Below are positions 37,262 through 48,287 of a stretch of DNA of 64,000 nt, one piece after another. The notes under the pieces were generated by a model, which did not search any database, had not been told where the DNA came from, and was given only the letters and a program-made list of their open reading frames with translations. The DNA comes from Carex sylvatica (lineage: Eukaryota > Streptophyta > Magnoliopsida > Poales > Cyperaceae): assembly GCA_964058845.1 (NCBI GenBank), contig CAXKVR010000220.1:165934-229933 (forward strand), written 5' to 3'. The translations under genes and the position numbers were made by a program. The stretch's first letter is position 1. Each line of letters begins with the position of its first letter.

Positions 37262-38930
37262 ATAAACACATTATATGAACTAATTGAGTCTCAGTTGAGT
37301 TTAGCTCAGTTGATTCTTATCTAAAACAGCTGTTAGACAAGGTGTCTATTAATTTCCAAGTATTACATCTTTGATTTACCTAGGAGTACCAGAACCATTT
37401 TTTGTACATTAATTGTTTTTGTGTTATTCAATTGGTAATGTATCCTGTGTTTATTAGTTAAATAAATTTGTTTTTATGGAAAAGTGGGATATTTGCTACT
37501 AAGGAACATTTTTGTTTCATAGAGATATTGTATCTAGAAGACGTCTACAAAACTTACCAAAATGCCCTTGATATGTTGTGAACTTCTGGTCTGTAACACA
37601 TGTTCTATTTAACTAATGTAATCAAGTGTTTTGTTTTATATTAATAGGAGCGCAAGAAGCCAAATTTCTACTTTCTGATACAACACAACTCACATCTAGC
37701 TCAATTTGGTATTAGTTTAAATAAACTGATAGATATAATTAAAAGATGAGGTAAGGATCAGGGAGCGACTTGCCCCAGGTATGGGAGTTTGCTCCTTTTC
37801 CTGTAACTCGGTGTGTTAATTCCTCATACGCAATGATGATGATGGATGATGAAATAGAGAACGGGTGGTCGGGATATACCAGGACCTTCACAGCTGTCAG
37901 AAGCAAATCTATGGTTTGTACAACCCCATGCTCACTTACCCACATAAAAGGTGACTTTATTTTAGTAGTCTACCTATTATCAACAAGCTGTTATAGCCAT
38001 GGAGATTTGAACAGCCGAGTTATTTGGAGGATTTCAGTCTAATGAGCTGTCAACATGTCATGTTTTGCTATTTAACATATAGTAAATCAAATATTGTAAA
38101 AAAAAATGACTGTAGTTTTTGCTGAGGGGAAAGATGGATAACAACGGTGTAATTATATAGAGAAAACGATTAGCTCTGGCCTCAAGCTCTTCTTTTTTAC
38201 TAAGGTTCGTTCAATTAAATTAATGAATTTGTGATTTCATTTTTATAGTTGTTTTCATACAAATTGTTAAGTTTCTGGTTTAATCTCTTTTGGTACTTGC
38301 ATCGAATATTTTGTATATTGTTCCTTGCTCTATTTGCAGTTAGGTTTTGTATTCGTCAGTGCTTCTATAACAACAGTATTACATACGTACATTTTTGGCG
38401 TTATTACTAACATGTTTTGTACATATGCTCTCCTGTTTTTTCAGATCGATCATGTGAGGAAAAATTACAAGTATGGATATACTGTGAACATTTGTGGTGA
38501 CCAAAACCTCAAAATTGATTCCTGATTAGTAACCTGCATTATTGCATTGACCTACTAACCAAAAGCTTTTTACTCAGATTTTGATCTATTTACATTACAA
38601 ATATTTATATTCAATTAGTATATGAAAAGAATATGTAGGATTTATTTTGTGCCAGTAAGTTCCAATTACCAATATGTAGTATATATATAAAATACCTCCT
38701 CTTCTGACAAGCTGGTTTCCAATATTTCCTCTAAACCTTGAAATAATATGAAAAGCAAACATAAAACAGCTAAATAGATAACAAGAAATGTTTCAGGAGC
38801 TGAGTTTTAATTCCTAATGCTGCCACCAAGTGTCTTGTGCAGTGCATCTGAAACCATTTGCTAGACAGTGGAGTTGTACCAGAACTGTTCTTCTGACAAA
38901 TCTGATAGTGGTCATTTATTGGATCTCTTG
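37262..38930. other. Helitron body without a recognised gene
   Basis: A GC-richer island at about 37765-37960 with ATGATGATGATGGATGATGA may be a second captured fragment, but I cannot name its source. Confidence 0.4.
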
Positions 38931-39185
38931 TCATGCGGTCACACATTCCAGTACAGTTTCAATTACTTTCCATGAGGGTATGTCCTCCATACTTTTATTC
39001 TTAATTGCCTCCACTAATAGTTTGCAATCAGAGAATATTATAATTGATTGTGCATTTACAATATCCCTATGGATAACAGCCATGCTACATGCACTATTAG
39101 TCTTTGTTACTCTGGTCCATATATCTTCCCTTAGCATTGCTATTCTAATAAATGAGAAAAGGTGTTCCCATGACATACAACACAT
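38931..39185 (-). pseudogene. RNase H-like (RVT_3) fragment captured in the Helitron
   Basis: The minus-strand frame includes IIIFSDCKLLVEAIKNKS and then SWKVIETVLECV. It resembles the RNase H-like domain of plant LINE-derived proteins, where SDC/LV marks the second catalytic Asp. No start, and cut after about 84 codons; the opposite-strand ORF here is a shadow. Confidence 0.6.
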
Positions 39186-39782
39186 ATTAATATATATATT
39201 ATTTTTCTTCGAGGATGAAAACCAGGTTTCTCACCAAAGTAAACAAAAAATATATGTTTTTAAAAAGTTTTCGATTACAAAGGTTCCATGGTGAATGTGC
39301 ATTTTGTTTCAGTCCAGTTGGCAAATTATTATTGGAAAGTAGGATTCAGAACTGATTACAGTTTAAACTTGTCTTTAAACTTAAAATAGATAAGTAGTGT
39401 AAAAAAACAACCTTTTGATTAGTTTGTATAAATGTAATTGTCATATATTATGAATTAGAGAGCTCTACTTTTTATATTTTGATTGTTCATTTTTAAAAAT
39501 ATTTGACTACATCGAAGAGGATTAGACTGACAATGATACTAATTTTTTTTTTGATGTTATAATTAATAATTTTTTTTTCTTTTGTTATTTGTTTTACTAA
39601 TTAAGGTTAGTATTTGCTAACAATTATATTGAAAAAAATATAATTTTTTTACTATTCCACACCCTGGTTCTATACACTGTTAAATTGAAAATAAAGTTTA
39701 TGTTATTTATTATTTCTATGTATAATTTTAATGTTTAATCTGATATTATATCTCCGTTACAACGCACGGATACGATACTAGT

Positions 39783-40123
39783 TTTTTAATTATTGACTCA
39801 AATATTGCAAGGGTTTATTTTTTAATAATTTCTATGAATAAAAAAATTCTCTAAAGACAATGGTTCCTGGCTACTTGTTTTCATTGCCAATCTCATGCAA
39901 GAAAAAAGAGACTTTTAAAAGATTGTTTCTTCATCCAACAATTATGTTATTTAGTACACATGAGCATCTGTGTACAGATATGTGATGTGAACTTGACTAA
40001 TGAAATAATTAAATACAATTGACATTTATGGTTCGTTGGTGCCTGGTGCCAGTTGGTACTTTGGTTCGCGTGTAGCTGCTCTGGATCTGTGCCTTTCCAC
40101 AATCCACATGTTTGAGACCTTAT
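39783..40123. repeat. Duplicated flank block (left copy)
   Basis: Matches 56925-57224 and, more weakly, 55670-55960 (AATGGTTCCTGGCTACTTG, GTGTACAGATATGTGATGTG). It is host sequence between the Helitron and the foldback MITE. No gene. Confidence 0.75.
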
Positions 40124-40550
40124 CATGCAAAAGAAGAGGGTTCAAATTAATGCACTCTAATTTTTATGTATCTATATGCACTCTATTTTTTAAATTATTA
40201 TTTTTTGTTTTTAAAGTCCGAATAGTCAATCCGAACGTTAGATACGATATATATATTAAGATGTGCTTGGAGATCAAATTTTATATTTTTTGAAATTTTT
40301 TTTACTATTTTTTTAGATTTATTGAAAATCGCTGTTTTTAGCAAATCTAGACCATAAAAAACAGCGATTTTCAATAAATCTAAAAAATAGTAAACAAATT
40401 CTAAAAAATGTAAAATTTGGTCTCCAAGCATATATTAATATATGGATCGCATCTAACGGTTCGGATTAACTATTTTGACTTTGAAAACGAAAATAAAAGA
40501 TAGAGTGCATTTGAGTGCACAAAAATTTGAGTGCATTTGAACCCTCCTCC
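40124..40550. mobile_element. Foldback MITE, hairpin family A, copy 2
   Basis: Long near-palindrome, arms beginning GAGGGTTCAAATnnATGCAC, with an inner perfect arm AAAACAGCGATTTTCAATAA. The paralogous locus at 60946-60975 reads GAGACCTTATCTGGAAAAAA without it, so it inserted after the duplication. Borders are accurate to within a few bases. Confidence 0.8.
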
Positions 40551-41385
40551 TGACAAAAATTATATATTTGAAATTTTAGTTAAATGATGTGCTACCTTAT
40601 GTGTGTTATGCAGGTATAAATCGCGTATATATATAACTTAAATCCGAAACAATTAAAAAATGTGTAGAGCTACCAAGGTTTTTGTTGTACTCGTGATATT
40701 TTATATATTAATTTGATTATGATTTCTTTTTGTCTGTACTATATATATTAAATTACTCGGGATGTGTAGCTAGTCAGCTTGTGTATTAGTTTCTACACAT
40801 TCTGTTTCAAGTCAGAAAAAATTAGAAGAGTTATGATAGACATGGCGAACTAACGTAAAATACAGACAGTCTGTTTATAAACTATTCCAACTTGTTTGAA
40901 ACAAAAGACTTTGTTACTATTGTTTTTGTTCACCACATTAAAGGACCCTAACATATTCTCCGAAGAAACTCAGCAGAAAGCACAAAAAAGAAGTGTTCTC
41001 TAACATATAATACATTGAAGCGGGATTGATTAATTTCAAAAGAATTAATTTCTCTAACATGTATTACAAAAGAATTAATTTCAAATTTAGTCGGTTAGAT
41101 TGATTAATAAATAATTAATTAGATATATATAATTTAATATTGAATTAATAGGATTATAAATTAGAACAATAAAGTTCGAATAGTTTGTAACGAATTTTCA
41201 AATCAATTTCAATTGAAATCCAATTAACTCACTCAATTCATATTAATTAGAGCCTCTATAATATTCTAGAATTGTTTCATCCGTTGGATATGCATCTAGC
41301 ACGAAAATTGGAACCATTTGATCCATTCGATTGAGCAAAGAGGGAAGGGAATTAACTCCATTGAATAAAAAATTCGGATCCAGCC
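40551..41385. other. Duplicated flank, no gene
   Basis: 40580-41022 repeats 60980-61365 (TAAATCGCGTATATA, AAATGTGTAGAGCTAC). After about 41025 the two copies diverge completely until about 41985 and 62228. Confidence 0.65.
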
Positions 41386-41985
41386 TTCACCTCTCTCTCC
41401 AGCCCACCCCCTCCGTCCCTCTCTCACTTACGGCGTAACCTCACCTCCCCCAAACCCTCCGCTACTCCGCCGCCTCTTCCTCTTACAGCGCCTGCGCCTT
41501 CTTCAATCTTCTGCCGATTAAAAGTCCTTCTCCTTCTCCTGCGATAGTACAGCTTCTCGATCTACGATTGCTCGACAGCACAGCGCAGCCTATGACAGCG
41601 CCGATTGCTCAACCTACGACAACAAAGCCGACTCGGTCCAGGTTAGTGTGACTCGGCCGGAATCGGCTTAACTCTATGTAACTCGGCTTGACTCGGCCGA
41701 AAAATCGGAAAATGGGCCGATTCTGTCACTGTTCATCCGAGTTTTTCTGAGAAACTCGCACAGGTTCGATTCCGAGTTGAATCGGCCGAGTTGACTCGCC
41801 AGGTTAGTGTGACTCGGCCGGAATCGGCTTAACTCTATGTAACTCGGCTTGACTCTGCCGAAAAATCGGAAAATGGGCCGATTCTGTCACTGTTCATCCG
41901 AGTTTTTCTGAGAAACTCGCACAGGTTCGATTCCGAATCGGCCGAGTTGACTCGGAATCGCGGAATCGGCCGATTTCTGGAACCA
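41386..41985. repeat. CT-rich leader-like segment plus 161-bp tandem duplication
   Basis: 41386-41600 is C/T-rich and resembles a 5' UTR. At 41640 a 161-bp unit rich in ACTCGGCCGA/TCGGCCGAGT words starts and is repeated from 41801. It occurs only in this copy of the flank; the right-hand copy has other sequence in its place. Origin unknown. Confidence 0.7.
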
Positions 41986-42819
41986 GACTAAAATGAACTC
42001 TTCTTTGTGCTATGTTTTTCTTTGTTAAGTCTAATGTGTTGCTTAGGATGAACCCACTGTTCTTGGGTGGCTATTCCTTCAATGTAAAATTGATTCTTCA
42101 AGTAAAACTCTTTTTGTCATAATTGAAAATTTCTCACTGAATTTTAAAACTCGTTGTGCCCTTTTGTTCATGCCTTGCCTCGATTAAATTAAGGTTAAAA
42201 GGAAAAGCTATTAGCTGTGATTAAATGTTTAGATGATCATAAACTGAAATAATACCTCGTTTTAATGATTTAATCATTATTTGGAGCACCAATGTCAGTT
42301 CTAATGATTTAATCATTTTAAATGTGTTCAGAATTATACAAAAAATTTAATAGCCATATAATTTGTGTAAAATGGAATCCTATAGCTTTGTTTGCATAAA
42401 ATTGGTAAATTATTCCCAAAATTTCTCTAATAATTGCTTGTGTAACTACTAGACAAAATTTGGTGCACAACAACCATTTTTTTTCAATTTCTCAGTTGAT
42501 CTCAGTATCTAATTAGATACATTTAATACTTTTTACGAGAAACAGGCAAATAGTGTATTGGTGTGTGGACAATCAATTCTTGAGATCTCCCTTCAATAAT
42601 CTTATTTCAATAAGAATACAGTCTGGATTCACAATATAAAACAAGCAAATGGTATTTTTTATTCAGTTTATTTCTTGTTTATTAATTGAATTGCTCTCGA
42701 CAACAGTAATCTAAGGTAAGATTTTTGCATTAATTTTGTTCCTTAATTACTCTTTTAACATACACTTGCATGTCAAGGAATTTCACCTAGGCTCAATTTA
42801 TCGGATCCTAGGCTCATTA
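41986..42819. repeat. Duplicated flank block, left copy
   Basis: Near-identical to 62228-62935 for about 700 bp (AAAATGAACTCTTCTTTGTG, GCTTAGGATGAACCCACTGT). No gene. Confidence 0.8.
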
Positions 42820-42829
42820 GGTCACGAAT

Positions 42830-43040
42830 TTCACCTTTTTTTGCACAGGCCAGAATAAGAGAGCTCTAGGACACAACATTGGACTCATACCTTTAGGCTC
42901 ATGCCCCATGAAAATCATGAATTTCAAAACAATCCAATGTCTTCTCAACTTCACCTTTCTTGCATAGCCCATCCATAAAAGTTTTGTAGGTCATGATGTT
43001 AGGCTCAATTCCGATTTTAGGTTTATTGTTTTTCTGATTT
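42830..43040 (-). pseudogene. PPR fragment, antisense in the leader of NLR-like gene 2
   Basis: The minus strand reads EPNIMTYKTFMDGLCKKGEV, a good PPR motif; the next motif is frameshifted and carries stops. It is placed as in gene 1, in the first leader exon, which would end at 43170 (CATAG|GTATAT). Confidence 0.8.
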
Positions 43041-43257
43041 TGCTAAAAAAAAGTTCATGATGCCAAATTTGCTCTCATTTGACAGTTTAGTAGGACAGAC
43101 GCCACCAGTAAACCTTTGATTTTCAGTTGTGTGCTTGTGGATCTCTCTGCCTGTCTTAATCTGCACATAGGTATATTACTATTTTTTTCTAATTACTAGG
43201 CTGATAATTATATGTTATCTAGTCGTTGTTTATTTATTCAATTACTCTTCACAACAG

Positions 43258-43324
43258 GAATCTAAGATAAGATTTCTGCTCACATAACTGCATTTTGTGC
43301 CTTACTCTTTCTACACGTGTCGAG
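43258..43324 (+). other. Leader exon of NLR-like gene 2
   Basis: Flanked by CACAACAG and GTAACC, 67 nt, non-coding, nearly identical to the copies at 27749 and 63130. Confidence 0.55.
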
Positions 43325-45703
43325 GTAACCCTCTCATCATTTTTTATTTCACAAAATTATATTATGAAATCTAATGTGCAATCTCAATTTATATTCGCAA
43401 ATCTATATATGTACATACAATATTTTGTTAATCATATAGTATAGTATTAATTTTTCATCAATAGCTTTATAGTTAGACACCACCATGTCAAATTTTCTTG
43501 TGAATTTTACTTAATTTAATATATATATTATAAAAAATATATATATTGTATGATATGAACCATGTTTTATTTTTGCCCATCAGCTGCGTTGTATTTTTGC
43601 GGATAAGATTTCATTTTATACTTTTTCTCAATTATCACCGCCCCAACAAGTAAGGCATTCTGCCACTTTATTCCTAAACATGGTTCATATTATACAAAAG
43701 TAACTTACACTCTATAATTTTAGTTTTATCTGAAAATTAGTACGGTATCGCTGCTTAGAATGATGTAGAGGAGATTATTTAAAAATGGCAATTACAGGGT
43801 ATTCATCTGAAAAACTATCAATGGACCTTTTAAAATTGTATTAATAATAATTTGTACATGTTTTAGATATTATTTTTGAAGATCAAAGTGTCAGTTTAAA
43901 CGAAAAATCTAATAGGCATGTAATTTGTTTTAAATGCATTCCTATAGCTTTTCTTTGCAAAAAAATGATAATTACTTCTGCAATTTCTCTAATAATTATT
44001 TATGTAAGTATTAAATAAAATATGATGCATAACTACCAATTTTGTTAAAATTTCTCAGTTAATCTTAGTATTTAATTAGGTACATCTAATTAGGTACATT
44101 TAATGAGACAATAACATTTATCACATGACAATTTGACTATATGGCTGTTTATATTTGAGAAATTAAGTAACATGCATGACATGGAAATTTGTCTATACGG
44201 GTGTATTGGTGTGTGGATAATTAATTCTTGAGGTCTTTCTCATACCACCAATCATTATATTATCTTTTAATTTATTATTGTTCTTTAGTTTATTATTATA
44301 TTATCTTTTAATTGACATATTTGATATGTGACATTATATTTTAGACTCGAAAAATTTTGATTTAGGTGTCTAGTTTTTAAAAAATATATTAAAACTTATT
44401 ACTAATAATAAGAATTTGGAGCGATATGTAAAAGATCTACGTACGTACATAACTAACTAAGCTATATATATAAAAATGTATTAAAATAAACATAGACAAA
44501 ATTATTTCGATAAGCCTTTATCATATAACTTCTAGAAACTGTTTCGTAATCTTTGAAAGGCATATGCAAACAAATGTAATTGGTTTCTTAATAGGAGAGA
44601 AATTAAGTTGTAACGAGCTAGAGGGTGTCTCAGTGCTAGCTAAGCAGTAACTTCTAAGGCTCTAACTAAATTATGCAAATTATAATTTATTAAAAAAATA
44701 ATGATATAGATCTAGTATATCTTAAGTTTCAGACTGGATTCTTAACCGCAAGTCTAATATATATTTGGATATGTCAGATCAGGATACCGCAAGCCTAATT
44801 ATCACCGTCGAAGCCAGTGGCGGAACTACATGATAAGAAAAGGGGGCTAAGCTCCCCTATTCTTTGAAAATTTTGCATTTTTTACCTTGAAAATTTTAAA
44901 TTTTACAAAAAATATCACTATTAGCCCCCTTCATAAAATAAAATTACATGTCACTTATTCATCTAGCCCCCTCTATCTCAATTTCCTAGTTCCGCCCCTG
45001 GTCGAAGCAAAGCGAGACATTCATGTAGTTTATTCCTAAGCTTAGACACTACTGAAAATATCTCCTGATCTACTCTTTAAATATCCATATTTTTAGTTTA
45101 ATCTGAAAATTAGTATGGAATAGCTGTTTTGAATGATGTACATGAGCGTATTTATGAATGTCAATTATGGAATAGCTGTTTTGAATGACTCTTTGAATGC
45201 ATCAAAATCTTGAAAGCCTAATTTTTTACATGTTTTAGATATTTTTAGGAGCACAAGTGTTAGTTTTGATAATGTCATCATTTTAAATGTGTCCATAATT
45301 ACACGAAAAATCTTGTAGCCATTAAATTGTTTTAAATACATTCCTGTAGCTTTTGTTTGAATAAAAATTGATAAATTCTTCCAAATATTTCTCTGATAAT
45401 TATTTGTGTAAGTATTATATAAAATTTGATGCATAACTACCAATTTTGTTTAAATTTCTTAGTTAATCTCTGTATTTAATTAGATACATTTAATGAGAAA
45501 GTAATATGCATGAAATTTGACTATATGGTTGTATTGGCTGTGGACTACTTGGCATTATTTGATTAAATACAGTTTATGATAAACTTATAAATAACATGGA
45601 AATTTGTCTATACAGTGTATTTATAGTACTTTTTATTTAATGTTTTATTTTGTATTGCAGAGTTGCAGCTGCTGGGTGGAGCGTTTGGAAAGTAGAAACA
45701 GAG
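43325..45703 (+). other. Long 5' intron and leader of NLR-like gene 2
   Basis: Homologous to the intron of gene 1. It ends TTTTGTATTGCAG at 45660, 44 bp before the ATG. Contains the hAT MITE 44815-45000. No other gene. Confidence 0.6.
44815..45000. mobile_element. hAT MITE with 8-bp target duplication and empty site
   Basis: 186 bp, ends CAGTGGCGGAACTA and TAGTTCCGCCCCTG, flanked by GTCGAAGC (44807-44814 and 45001-45008). The paralogous site near 29430 has a single GTCGAAGC and no insert. TIR and duplication length are those of the hAT superfamily. Confidence 0.95.
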
Positions 45704-48287
45704 ATGGATGCCGTACTTTACATGTCTGATATGCTATCAGACACGGGAAAACTATTTGATTTGCCACACAGTAATCTAGATGGACTTTGGGAATACATGA
45801 AGAGCAGACAATTCAAGGATCTTCCTGGGGACAAACAGCAGGCTATAATTATGAGTGTGCGAGAAACAGCCCCAAAAATTGGAAAGTTAATAGGTGAGCT
45901 TGTTGGACATGCTTCTAGAAAGCAATCCTCCAGCTCCCAGAATAATTTGGTGGAGGAAATTGAAGATTTAATCAATGGTATGATGGAGAAGGCCAGGGAC
46001 CTGACGGATTATGGAATAATTCTGCTCAATTTAGAAAACAGAGAAGAATTTTTTGAAGTGGTTGAAAAAGGTCTCAACCAGATAGATATAATAATACAAA
46101 ATTATAAAGTTAAAAATATTGAAAACATGCTTCTTGAGGAAGCGGATATTTCAAACGGCATAACACTGAATTTGGATGAGATAGCAGCACTCTTCCATAA
46201 GAAAGCTTTTCCAGATCTTTTTAAAATGCAGAATGATCATGAAAGACGCATGTTCCGTTACAAGATAGACATGGAACTGGGAATTCTCTTGGATAACATT
46301 CCCGATGCATGTGAAAAACAACCTTTGGCTCTTCTCCTTATAGGGGGGCTGCTTTCGCTCAAACCAATAGCCAACAACAACTGGAAAAGGGTGAAAGATG
46401 ATCTGGACAAGATCACAGGGCCTAATGATAATGTTACGACCGATCACATGGAGCAAATTTTTACCTACTGCTATAATGATTTACCTTACTTTCTTCAGGC
46501 GTGCTTTCTTTATTTTGCATGTTACCCTATTGATTTCGAGATTCCAGCAACCTGTCTAACTCAGATATGGATTGCTGAAGGATTTGTCGAAGAAGAGGAT
46601 AAACAGACGTCTCTAGAGTCAACTGCAAATAAGTACCTCGACGAACTTGTTCAAAGGTATTCTCAATATTTCAGGAAATTAAAATTCAGTCTTATAATTT
46701 ATAGGTGATTATTAGATCTATGGTTTTTCCTGTTGTAGCATAAATGACATTGCAATTAGTAATAGGATGGTTGCTATTTCAAACAATACGTTGCGTTTTC
46801 CTAAAAAGAGGTCATTAATAAAAAATTAAATTTCTCTGTTTTATTACAATAAGAGTAGATAATTATGTTTGGTCTACTTGATGATAAAAGCATTATTTTT
46901 TTCTTTTTTATGTAAACTGAATTTTTTTGTTCTTTTATGAACATCTATTTGATGTTTATTTATTTTTCTTGTTGTGTGCAGGTCGTTGGTTTTTATTTCC
47001 AAGAGATCAATCCTTGGCACAATAAAATGTTGTCGATTACCTCGTTCTATTCATGAATTTGCCATCCAGCAATCATACATAGAAGGGTTTTCGGTTGTCA
47101 ATCCAAATCAGGAAGAAATTAAATCCCGGTTCCGTTTAGCAATCTATCAAGACAATGAGAAACAATACACGGAGGTGAATCATATACGTTCTTTTTTAGC
47201 TTTTAATTTTGATAGAAATGTTCTTGGAAGTGCCATGCTCCTCAAAGTGTTGGCACTGAGGAACTCTGCAATCCCAGTAACAACATTATCAAATATGATT
47301 TACCTACAGTATCTGAGCTTGAGGGGTAGTAACATATCTAAGCTTCCTGAAAATATAGGAGACATGGAAAATCTTCAAACGTTAGATGTTAGAGATACAA
47401 GCATAGATATCCTACCTGAATCTTTATGGAATATCAAAACACTTCGCCATGTTTATGTTAAACCAAGCCCCCAAATTAAAGGCCCACCCTCTGAAGCACA
47501 TATAAAATACCTATATACCCTCAAAACAGTTGCGGCTCATGAATCATGGCTAAAAAAGTTTCCCCACTTCCTGATCCACCTTAGAAAATTAGCACTTTCA
47601 AATTGGGACAATCTAGATTGGAAATTTATTTCTAATCTATTGAGTCACATGGATAATCTGATCTCGATGGCAATTATGGGCAACATTATACCGTCAGAGG
47701 CTATTGACACAAGGGCATTTCCAAATCTCAAGACGGTTAAATCAATTAAATTAGAGGGAGAATGGATTTGTAGGAAACTTCTCATAGATAATGTTAAATT
47801 TCCACCAAATCTTACAAAGCTCACCCTAATCAAATCCGGTTTGAAGGAAGACCCCATGCCGACTCTAGAAAGACTACAAGCCCTAAAATTTCTTAGTTTA
47901 AAAGATGAAGCATACACAGGGAAGCAAATGGTTTGCTCCACCAATGGGTTTCCACAGTTACAGTTTTTAGAACTTTCGAAATTGGAGAACTTGAAGATTT
48001 GGGTGGTGGGATGGAAGGCTTTGTTAAAGCTTAGCACATTGCGTCTTGTTCATTGCCGGAAACTCAACCAGCTTCCTAATTTCCATTTTGTTACTATTGA
48101 TGATATCGATGATGATGATATTGATGATCATTGCTGGAAACCCAACCAGCTTCCTAATTTTCATTTTGTTGCTATTAGTGATATAGATGATGATGATATC
48201 GATGATGATGATAATGATGATGATATAGATGATGAGGATATCAATGAAAATGACGATGATAATGATGATGATCATATCGCTGATTGA
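45704..48287 (+). CDS. Truncated NLR-like protein with acidic tail, 752 aa
   Basis: Coding exons 45704-46656 and 46982-48287, donor CAAAG|GTATTC, acceptor GTGCAG, phases agree. One N-terminal helical domain (KLFDLPHSNL, WEYMKSRQF, SSSSQNNLVE) is followed by the RNBS-C-like LFHKKAFPDLF, KQPLAL (about 205), CFLYFACYP (267), WIAEGFVEEE, CRLPRSIHEFAI where an MHD-containing motif is expected, LRRs, then from about residue 686 an Asp-rich tail of some 65 residues. P-loop and kinase-2 are absent as in gene 1. The tail partly repeats the preceding NQLPNFHFV block and is built from GAT codons. It is open throughout and the reading frame agrees with gene 1 across both exons, which argues against simple decay. 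Function unknown. Confidence 0.8.
46657..46981 (+). other. Intron of NLR-like gene 2
   Basis: 325 bp, at the same place as the 270-bp intron of gene 1 (31489-31758), between the winged helix and the LRRs. Confidence 0.85.
48095..48287 (+). repeat. GAT-rich coding microsatellite (acidic tail)
   Basis: Imperfect runs of GATGAT with ATATCG and AAT variants, in frame as Asp/Ile/Asn. A 30-codon piece is duplicated (CAGCTTCCTAATTT at about 48069 and 48148). In gene 1 the protein ends about 60 residues earlier, at IDDISD. Confidence 0.9.

Larger units (their letters stand above)
36467..39782 (+). mobile_element. Complete non-autonomous Helitron, 3.3 kb
   Basis: Starts TCTCTCATCTCTCATC after an A and ends with the hairpin CCGT-8 nt-ACGG, ATACGATA and CTAGT before a T. 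The paralogous site at about 56911 reads CCGGATATTTTTAAT without interruption, so the borders are set by an empty site with AT as target, as Helitrons require. No Rep/helicase gene is present. The cargo includes a leader-like exon and an RNase H fragment. Confidence 0.9.

Noticed and set aside
38830..39294. 154-codon plus-strand ORF
   Set aside because: Opposite strand of the RNase H fragment; no domain of its own.
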